In this document: piece after piece, positions 5,399 through 10,468 of the stretch
Position numbering within the stretch: the stretch's first letter is position 1
Layout of the letters: each line of letters starts with the position of its first letter
Assembly: GCA_030433055.1 (NCBI GenBank)
Contig: JAUILJ010000200.1
Span: forward strand, 1 to 10,468
DNA length: 10,468 bases
Direction: 5' to 3'
From: Polyangia bacterium
GTDB lineage: Bacteria; Myxococcota_A; Polyangia; Polyangiales; Polyangiaceae
Program-made: the position numbers and the translations under genes
The notes under the pieces: model-generated
Seen by the model: the letters and a program-made list of their open reading frames with translations, nothing else
What the model was told of the DNA's origin: nothing
Database searches by the model: none

Positions 5399-7990
5399 CT
5401 ACTCTGCCACCGCAGCCTTGTCTGGCGTGGGGCTGGGCTTTTCGGGGGCTCCGGCGCCGGGCTTCTCTTCGCCTGGATCGGGGTCTGCTTGCTGTGGCTC
5501 GCCACGCCGTGATCGCTGGGCGCGCCAGTGCAGGGCTGCGGGGAGCACCAGGACCGCGGCGGCGATGGTGGTGATCTCGCCGATCGCTGCCGCGAGGCCG
5601 AAGCTCTGAACCGCGCGGTTGATGCTGGTGAGCAGCACCAGGTAGCCCAGGGTGGTGGTGAGCGAGCACAGCACCACCGCGCCACCCGTCTCCACCAGCA
5701 CCCGCTGCAGGTCGCGGTCCCCCATGAGCTCCCTGCGCTTCATGACGTTGATGCAGTAGTCCGCACCAACACCAATTCCGATGGGCAGCGAGACGAAGTT
5801 GAGGAAGTTCAGCTTGATGCCGAGCAGCGCCATGGTGCCGATCTGGTAGGCGACCCCGCAGAGCAGAGTCACCAGCGTTGCCCAGCCGGCAGCGCGGCCG
5901 CGAAAGGCCAGCAGGATGACCAGAATCGTGCCGAGGAGTGAGAGCACCACCGCGACCGGGGCGTCTTCACCGATGGCGATCAGCATGTCGGCGAAGATCA
6001 CCGAGTCGCCTGAGCCATGAATCACATCACCGCTCGGTAGCTTCACGTCACGATACGAATCGGCCCACAGCATGAGGTAGTGGGCGTCGTAGACGCTGCG
6101 CCCCTCCTTCGGGACGATGTACACGACGCGTCCTCGGGAGCCGTCCTTCTCCGTGAAGGGACGAGCGACGAGCTCGGGGAGATCGGCGATGCCGATGGGC
6201 GCCAGCTTCTCTGGAATGTTCTCCTCGATCGCCTTCCAGTCCTTGTCCTCGATGAATCCGCGCTTTCGCGCTCGATTCAGCAGGTCCTGCGTTTGCCTCA
6301 GCAGCTTGAGCTTCTCCGGCTGCTGATCGGGTAGCAGGTCGTAGACGCTCACGACCTTCTCGAATGGCTTCTGGTCAGGCGGTGCCTCGCGGTAACGCTT
6401 GTCGAGCTCCTCGACGAGCGGCTTCACCTGGTCGATGCGATCGGTGACGATGGCCTTGCCGTCTTGACCTAGCCGCCCGACGATCTTGTCGACGCGCACC
6501 GACAGCAGCCCCGCGGCGGTTGGCTTGGTGCGTTCGTTGCGCACGTTTGCCAGGTCGTACTCCATCGGGTCGTTGACGAAGTAGCGCACGGACAGCACCA
6601 CACAGGCGATGCCAAGTAGCGCGCCTACTGTAGCGATACTCTTGGGGAATTTCTTCACGGCCCAGGCGAACGGGATGCCGTAAACACCCCGTAGCCTGGT
6701 GCGCCAAGACGCTTCTGTCTTGGAGTACATTGGCTTGATGCGCTCGCTGATCACGAGGATGGCTGGAAGCACCAAGTAGGTGGCTACCCAACACAGCGCC
6801 ATGCCCAGGCCAGCGATGATCCCGAAGTGCTTGAAGCCGCGAAAGTCTGTTGCCGCGAGGGAACCGTACGCGATGCCTGCAGCGAGTGAGGCAGCGAGCG
6901 TCGCTCGATACGTCTCCAGGTGACCGATCAGTACGGCCTCTTCGACTGCCTTGCCCTCGTCTCGACGCGCCTCGACATAGCGCGCCATGTAGATGATCCC
7001 GAAGTTGATGCCGTTGCCCGCGATGATCGAGGCGAGAAAGCCGGTCGCCATGTTGAGGTAGCCGACACTCAGGTAGGCGAAGGCGAACGACCACAGGCAG
7101 CCAACGCCAATGGTGACGCCCATCGCCAGTAGCGTGCGGAAACGCAAGAAGAACAGGAAGACTACGCCGAGGATCAGCCCCACGCCCCAGCCACCGACGC
7201 TGATCAGGTCGTCGGTGATGGCCTTCTGCTGCTCCGCGCTCGTGATCAGGTTGCCGGTGAAGTTCACCTCGGTGGCTGGATCCCAGGCCTTCGGGTTCAC
7301 CTCGGCGACCAGATCGCTGATCTGCTGGCGCAGCTGAAAGGCTTCCTGGCTGCCGCTACCGAGAGGTGTGCGCACCAGGATCGCGCCCAGCTTGCCGTCC
7401 TCGCCGATGTAGTAGCCGTCGACGCCAGGGCTCTTCTTGTTGGCGTCGTCCACCTTGCGCTGGAAGCGCTTCTTCAGCGCTTCTGGACTCAGGTCGGGGA
7501 CATCATCGTCCTCGAAGTCCAGGGCGGTGCCGGCGGCTTTCTGGACTTCCCAGTCGTAGCGTTCCTCGACGTCGTCGTGGATTTGCTGGATGTCCTTCAA
7601 GTCCGCGTAGAGCGCCTTGTTCTCCTCGAAGAATTTCCGCACAGCGCGCGTGCCGTCGTCGACGCCCACCACATACTCCGGGGGGAGTTCTCGGAGCTTC
7701 GGGCTCAGGGCATCGATGGTGCGCTTCAGCGAATCTGCGTTGGACCCGGTGATGACAACCGTGAGGGTGGAAGCGCCCGCCAGCTTCTCGTTCACGCGTC
7801 GCATTTCGACCACACTGGGTTTGTGATCGGGGAGCAGCTCCTTGAAGCTGCTCTTCAGGGACAGCTTGCTGGCGAGCAAGCCTGCAGGCACCAGCGTCAG
7901 CAGCGCCACGAACAGCACGATTCCAGGGTGTTTTACCTGGATCGCGGCTAACCAGCGGTGGGTGCGGGCGAGGAAGTTCTGATCGTCCAT
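5399..7990 (-). CDS. MMPL/RND family exporter, HpnN-like
   Basis: This is an inner-membrane proton-driven transporter of the RND superfamily, MMPL/HpnN branch, whose characterised members move lipids such as hopanoids or mycolates. From the ATG at 7990 it has 863 residues with the expected two-fold layout. TM1 is at about 23-43. A large periplasmic loop (45-260) follows, then TM2-TM6 (about 262-415). TM7 is at about 451-470 and a second loop spans 471-675. TM8-TM12 (about 678-820) come next, and then a 40-residue Pro/Glu-rich cytoplasmic tail. TM10 keeps GIGVGADYCINVMKR with Asp744-Tyr745, the usual proton-relay pair. The matching TM4 motif reads AGNGINFGIIYMARY, with Asn-Phe in place of Asp-Tyr. 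The frame opens at a TTG (8044), but ATG 7990 gives the usual short N-terminus; neither has a clear ribosome site. Substrate unknown; no hopanoid genes are in view. The 535-residue gene follows. Confidence 0.92.
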   Translation of the reverse strand: MDDQNFLARTHRWLAAIQVKHPGIVLFVALLTLVPAGLLASKLSLKSSFKELLPDHKPSVVEMRRVNEKLAGASTLTVVITGSNADSLKRTIDALSPKLRELPPEYVVGVDDGTRAVRKFFEENKALYADLKDIQQIHDDVEERYDWEVQKAAGTALDFEDDDVPDLSPEALKKRFQRKVDDANKKSPGVDGYYIGEDGKLGAILVRTPLGSGSQEAFQLRQQISDLVAEVNPKAWDPATEVNFTGNLITSAEQQKAITDDLISVGGWGVGLILGVVFLFFLRFRTLLAMGVTIGVGCLWSFAFAYLSVGYLNMATGFLASIIAGNGINFGIIYMARYVEARRDEGKAVEEAVLIGHLETYRATLAASLAAGIAYGSLAATDFRGFKHFGIIAGLGMALCWVATYLVLPAILVISERIKPMYSKTEASWRTRLRGVYGIPFAWAVKKFPKSIATVGALLGIACVVLSVRYFVNDPMEYDLANVRNERTKPTAAGLLSVRVDKIVGRLGQDGKAIVTDRIDQVKPLVEELDKRYREAPPDQKPFEKVVSVYDLLPDQQPEKLKLLRQTQDLLNRARKRGFIEDKDWKAIEENIPEKLAPIGIADLPELVARPFTEKDGSRGRVVYIVPKEGRSVYDAHYLMLWADSYRDVKLPSGDVIHGSGDSVIFADMLIAIGEDAPVAVVLSLLGTILVILLAFRGRAAGWATLVTLLCGVAYQIGTMALLGIKLNFLNFVSLPIGIGVGADYCINVMKRRELMGDRDLQRVLVETGGAVVLCSLTTTLGYLVLLTSINRAVQSFGLAAAIGEITTIAAAVLVLPAALHWRAQRSRRGEPQQADPDPGEEKPGAGAPEKPSPTPDKAAVAE

Positions 7991-8044
7991 GAACACTTGG
8001 GAGCAGCCGCTCGGGGCTGCGAAGACTCGAGGAAGGAAGGCCAA

Positions 8045-8319
8045 GAGGGTGGTTCACCCGGTGTGACCCTGCCTGTGCAGTGCACGTGCCAGCTCGCTCG
8101 GCTCCTGATCTAGAGCCGGCGCCCGAAGCGGCCACCGCTTGTACGTGGGGCCGATGTAGGTCGTGCCTCTTACCCGGATCGTTCGGCGCTGTCGAACGCA
8201 GCGCCGAAACGAGCCCGGGGTTTCACGGCGCCGTTGCCCAGCACGACTCGGCGCTCCGCGTCAGCGCGCCGTTGAGACAGCGCTCCTCACCCCCAAACCC
8301 AGCGGGGTAGGCGGAAACA
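8045..8319. other. Intergenic region with palindromes
   Basis: This stretch precedes the exporter and follows the AgmX-domain gene, both leftward. It contains GGGTG/CACCC (8047-8059), the 11-base palindrome GTGCAGTGCAC (8075-8085), which could be an operator for the exporter unit, and the strong hairpin at 8182-8208. No clear promoter hexamers were found. Confidence 0.4.
8182..8208 (-). terminator. 10-base-pair hairpin after the AgmX-domain gene
   Basis: A perfect stem TTCGGCGCTG/CAGCGCCGAA has a 7-base loop. It lies about 110 bases beyond the stop of the leftward lipoprotein gene and some 190 bases upstream of the exporter. It could end the former transcript, though there is no T-run; a regulatory hairpin is the alternative. 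Confidence 0.35.
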
Positions 8320-8976
8320 TCAGGGCTGGAAGTTGAACGGGTAGTTCAGCTTGCTCTCCATGCCCTTCGGGTGCTTGCCGAATTCGAGCTTCTTCAGCAC
8401 CCCCGCGGCGCAGTCCACGATCTTGGGCGTGAAGAGCGTGGAGCGGTCCTTGTTCATCATCGCCTCCTTCACGCTGCCTTTGGGCGTGATGACGAGGGTC
8501 ATGGTCAGATCGCCCTTGAGACCGGGGATCTCCTTCTGGACCGTCTCGTAGCAGCGCCGTACGCAGCCTCGATAGGTCTGGACGATCTTCTGCATCGATT
8601 CGATGTCTCGGGGCTTGCCTGCCACGCCCGCGACTTCGGGCGCCTTCGAGCCATCGCCCTCGTCCAGCGGGCACCAGGTGCGGCTCTTGCCATCCGCTGG
8701 GTTGGTGCCGCTGCCTTGGTCGCTGCCGCCGCTGGCCGTGCCACTGGTGTCATCACTCCCGGCGCTGTCGTCACCCGCGGTGGTGCTGCCGCTGGAGTCG
8801 TCGCCAGCGGCTGATCCGCCGTTGGACTTGGGTTCGCCCAACGTGGGTGGTGCGACTTCGCTGTCGCTGGTGTCGCTCGGAGCGCTGCTGCGCAGGGTCG
8901 AAGCCTCGCAGCCGAAGAGAATCACTCCGCTGAGAACGGAGGCAGTGAGCAAGTTGGTCCAGGCGCAGATCCGCAT
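8320..8976 (-). CDS. Lipoprotein with AgmX/PglI (TonB-like) C-terminal domain
   Basis: This envelope lipoprotein of 218 residues resembles the AgmX/PglI C-terminal family known from myxobacteria, a TonB-like fold linked there to gliding or envelope functions. An N-terminal signal (1-22) ends in ILFGC with Cys23 as the lipid site. A Ser/Gly/Asp/Thr-rich, likely disordered and acidic linker runs to about 95. The C-terminal part (about 125-218) follows the family pattern: RGCVRRCYETVQKEIPGLKGDLTMTLVITPKGSVKEA in outline, then a DCAAGVLKKLEF segment and the terminal NYPFNFQP. Four Cys in this part (102, 138, 142, 189) could form disulfides. The ATG at 8976 is the only start that keeps the signal peptide. 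It has no Shine-Dalgarno, but a TATAAC lies six bases upstream, as in leaderless transcripts. Role in motility is not shown; many such proteins are uncharacterised. Confidence 0.88.
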   Translation of the reverse strand: MRICAWTNLLTASVLSGVILFGCEASTLRSSAPSDTSDSEVAPPTLGEPKSNGGSAAGDDSSGSTTAGDDSAGSDDTSGTASGGSDQGSGTNPADGKSRTWCPLDEGDGSKAPEVAGVAGKPRDIESMQKIVQTYRGCVRRCYETVQKEIPGLKGDLTMTLVITPKGSVKEAMMNKDRSTLFTPKIVDCAAGVLKKLEFGKHPKGMESKLNYPFNFQP

Positions 8977-8982
8977 GCGCCC

Positions 8983-9005
8983 GTTATATCACCGAGAGCC
9001 CTCGG
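8983..9005 (-). promoter_or_regulatory. -10 box and palindrome abutting the lipoprotein start
   Basis: On the minus strand TATAAC (8983-8988, 5 of 6 to the -10 consensus) ends six bases before the ATG at 8976, where transcription would be expected to begin. A palindrome CCGAG/CTCGG (8992-8996 with 9001-9005, 4-base centre) fills the would-be spacer and could be an operator. No good -35 is visible, so a regulator or another sigma factor may be needed. Confidence 0.45.
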
Positions 9006-9032
9006 CCTGCTCGCAGGAACACAGGGCCGCAT

Positions 9033-9047
9033 CGGCGCGTCGCGCCG
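9033..9047 (-). terminator. Hairpin after the HNH gene
   Basis: The perfect palindrome CGGCGCGTCGCGCCG can fold as six pairs with a 3-base loop. It starts about 20 bases past the HNH gene stop. There is no T-run. It separates the HNH gene from the promoter-like site of the lipoprotein. Confidence 0.35.
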
Positions 9048-9066
9048 GGGCCGTCATCCCAGGTCC

Positions 9067-9855
9067 TCAGCCGGCTTGCAGGAACGGAGACCACTCGCTG
9101 TACGGCTGCTTGGCGCTCAGCAGGATGTGCTTGGTGGTCGACCAGCGGGGCTTGTTGGGGCGGGCTCGAAGCCGCATCCCGGCCTCTTCCGGCGTGCGGT
9201 GACCCTTCACCAGGTTGCAGCGCCGACAGGAGATCACGAGGTTCTCCCAGCTGTCTGCGCCCCCGCGGCTGCGGGGCAACACATGGTCCACGTTCAGGTC
9301 CCGCAGGCACGGTTTCACGCCGCAGTACTGGCAGGAGTGGTCGTCGCGGAGCAGCAGGTTCTTGCGCGTGAGCCGGATGTCCACCCGCGGGTTGCGCTCA
9401 TAGCGCAACAAGTGAAGAACTCGCGGCACCCGCAGTCCACCGCTGACCGTGGGCACCACGTCATCCACACCGCGCGGCGGCAGCTGACTCCACTCGGGGA
9501 ACGCATAGAGATCGCCGCTCTCGTCCAGGGCGTGGGCCGCGCCGCCGTAAAGCAGCAAGATCGCACGCCTGGCGGTGGTCAAGCAGACCGGCGCGAAGAA
9601 GCGGTTGAGCACCAGTACGGGTAGGTTCAGGACGTTCCCGTTGCTGCGGGGCCGATGGTCGTCCAGCGAGCTGACCGTCGCTGGTTCCGTGCGGGAATGA
9701 ACTTCCAGGGGCGAGCTGTCGATCGAGCCCTTGAGCCGGCTGTTCTTCAGGCGCGTTCGGCTCTTAGCCTTGCCCGAAGTGGATGCGCGGCTCGACGCCT
9801 GGTGTCTTGGTCCCTCTGCGTGTGCCGCAGAGCCCTTCCCCCGTTGCGTACTCAC
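9067..9855 (-). CDS. HNH endonuclease, HNH_5-like
   Basis: This is a metal-dependent HNH-fold nuclease. From the GTG at 9855 it has 262 residues. The catalytic region (about 160-235) shows LLRDDHSCQYCG (first CxxC), LNVDHVLPRSRGGADSWENL with the DH pair and the Asn, then SCRRCNLVKGHRTPEEAGM (second CxxC and the final N/H part). The two CxxC pairs should hold a structural zinc. Upstream, VLVLNRFFAPVCLTTARRAI is the conserved lead-in of this chromosomal HNH group. The first 75 residues are Arg/Ser/Lys-rich and likely disordered. The start is uncertain: the frame is open to a TTG at 9942, but codon use from 9942 to about 9855 looks non-coding, and no candidate has a ribosome site. No methylase or other restriction partner is near, so a defence role is not supported; such stand-alone HNH proteins are common and mostly uncharacterised. 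Confidence 0.87.
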   Translation of the reverse strand: MSTQRGKGSAAHAEGPRHQASSRASTSGKAKSRTRLKNSRLKGSIDSSPLEVHSRTEPATVSSLDDHRPRSNGNVLNLPVLVLNRFFAPVCLTTARRAILLLYGGAAHALDESGDLYAFPEWSQLPPRGVDDVVPTVSGGLRVPRVLHLLRYERNPRVDIRLTRKNLLLRDDHSCQYCGVKPCLRDLNVDHVLPRSRGGADSWENLVISCRRCNLVKGHRTPEEAGMRLRARPNKPRWSTTKHILLSAKQPYSEWSPFLQAG

Positions 9856-10004
9856 GTTGAGTTGGACTGTAGCACGGAAGCTTCGTTCAGTACGTGAGGG
9901 GCAGGGGACACGAAGGCCACGACTCGGTTGCTGCGTAAGCAATGCGTTGGCTTCCGGGATCGCGCCTCGGCGCCCCGCTCTGCGGCCCTGCGAATCGGTC
10001 CAGA

Positions 10005-10102
10005 ACCCCCAGCGTGCGCCAAGTGGTCCGGTGCCCGCAGAATTATTTAGTAATTCTAGCTACTTGTTGGTGCTCTGCGGGTCGGTACAGGGGTTTGGGG
10101 GT
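10005..10102. other. Nested inverted repeats around an A+T-rich core
   Basis: Three arm pairs are nested: ACCCCCA/TGGGGGT (10005-10011 with 10096-10102), CCCGCAGA/TCTGCGGG (10034-10041 with 10074-10081) and AGAATTA/TAATTCT (10039-10045 with 10051-10057, loop TTTAG). The last two share bases 10039-10041, so they cannot both be complete. The 30 bases 10041-10070 have only 8 G/C, far below the surroundings. It could be a structured RNA, a leader element of the downstream gene, or a protein-binding or recombination site. It does not match the dif or attC patterns I know. Confidence 0.45.
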
Positions 10103-10253
10103 GAGGTCTGACGTTCAGGCAATGCCGCGCGGCTCGACCGCTGAAGTCAGTCGAGCTATGCGAGCCCCCCGTTGACCCGGTTGGCGCTCATTCTCGTCCA
10201 ATCGGAGCTACCTGGTGCTTCGCCTCCCACCCAGCTGGAGTCGCGGCTCCCCC

Positions 10254-10258
10254 GGAGG
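10254..10258 (+). promoter_or_regulatory. Shine-Dalgarno fixing a TTG start
   Basis: GGAGG ends five bases before the TTG at 10264, which makes that TTG, rather than a later GTG at 10351, the likely start of the lipoprotein gene. Confidence 0.65.
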
Positions 10259-10263
10259 ACCCT

Positions 10264-10468
10264 TTGCACGAATCACACGTCTCGCCCGCATCAGTTACTG
10301 CTCGCTCGGTTCGGAGCAGCGGGAGCTCGCGTCGTCTGCGCGCCGCGACGGTGCTGGGGGTTGGCCTGTGTTTGCTGGCCATCGGCTGCGATCCGATCGG
10401 TGCTGGTGGCCGTGAAGGCCCCGCGTGGCCGCCGCTCTCGAAGAAGTGGTACGACCGCGCCCTGGAGA
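10264..10468 (+). CDS. N-terminus of a lipoprotein, cut by the window edge
   Basis: An open frame from TTG 10264 runs off the right edge after 68 codons with no stop. The first 26 residues are Ser/Arg-rich and end in SSRRLR. A hydrophobic core TVLGVGLCLLAIGC (29-42) follows with a clear lipobox, LAIGC, making Cys42 the lipid site. After it come DPIGAGGREGPAWPPLSKKW and YDRALE. Asp next to the lipidated Cys is the inner-membrane retention signal in E. coli; whether that holds here is unknown. The n-region is long, and its twin Arg is reminiscent of, but does not match, a full Tat motif. The frame is supported by GGAGG five bases upstream. Not enough is present to name a family. Confidence 0.65.
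   Translation, partial: MHESHVSPASVTARSVRSSGSSRRLRAATVLGVGLCLLAIGCDPIGAGGREGPAWPPLSKKWYDRALE

Larger units (their letters stand above)
9856..10263. other. Divergent intergenic region with A+T-rich island
   Basis: Roughly 400 bases without a gene lie between the leftward HNH gene and the rightward lipoprotein gene. They contain the nested inverted repeats at 10005-10102 and a hairpin GCTCGAC/GTCGAGC (10132-10138 with 10150-10156, 11-base loop) that could be an operator or terminator. A TTGACC (10172-10177) has no convincing -10 downstream. Confidence 0.5.

Noticed and set aside
4546..5574. Long plus-strand open frame (342 codons) opposite the 535-codon gene
   Set aside because: It is antisense to two well-supported coding frames, rich in Arg/Ala/Gln, with no ribosome site or family resemblance. 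Such shadows are expected in high-G+C DNA.
9067..9855. HNH gene as part of a defence or restriction system
   Set aside because: No methyltransferase, helicase, integrase or other defence gene is in the window, and the protein matches a common stand-alone chromosomal HNH group.
10005..10102. Nested repeat as a dif, attC or IS end
   Set aside because: It lacks the dif core and the attC core sites I know, and there is no integrase, transposase or target-site duplication nearby.
3547..10132. 13-base identity CAATGCCGCGCGG near 3547 and 10120
   Set aside because: About one such match is expected by chance in 10 kb of G+C-rich sequence, and the flanks differ.

Overview
The window is high in G+C, has long gene-poor stretches, and codes with mostly G/C in third positions. 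Its gene content points to a myxobacterium-type (Myxococcota) chromosome. The best clue is a lipoprotein ending in a TonB-like AgmX/PglI C-terminal domain, a family typical of that group. A histone H1-like Lys/Ala-rich protein and several non-ATG starts (TTG, GTG) fit the same picture. The genus cannot be told from the sequence. No transposase, integrase, CRISPR array, tRNA or rRNA was seen.

Layout, left to right. 1-662 holds no convincing gene, only a possible decayed reading frame at 400-588. 663-2432 is a leftward two-gene unit: an OmpA-domain coiled-coil lipoprotein, then, 15 bases on, a short Ppx/GppA phosphatase. 2433-2763 is a divergent control region with a strong sigma70-like promoter facing right. 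2764-3054 (+) encodes the histone H1-like protein, followed by a UNCG-capped hairpin. 3055-3735 has no gene but carries a run of hairpins at 3223-3372 ending in a T-tract, here proposed as a structured RNA. 3664-3759 is a four-unit 24-base tandem repeat that includes the stop codon of the next gene. 3736-7990 is a second leftward unit: a large MMPL/RND (HpnN-like) exporter followed by an unrecognised 535-residue helical protein. 8320-8976 (-) is the AgmX/PglI-domain lipoprotein, with a start that looks leaderless. 9067-9855 (-) is an HNH_5-type endonuclease. 9856-10263 is non-coding and contains an A+T-rich island inside nested inverted repeats. At 10264 a new rightward lipoprotein gene begins at a TTG behind a good GGAGG site and runs off the window.

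Functionally this is mostly a cell-envelope neighbourhood: two complete lipoproteins and one partial, a peptidoglycan-binding OmpA domain, and a lipid-type RND exporter. It is mixed with a nucleoid protein, a polyphosphate/(p)ppGpp-type phosphatase and a nuclease. I see no clear defence system or biosynthetic cluster. The items least explained by known families are the hairpin run at 3223-3372, the nested A+T-rich element at 10005-10102, the in-frame stop-codon repeat at 3664-3759, and the unnamed partner of the exporter.
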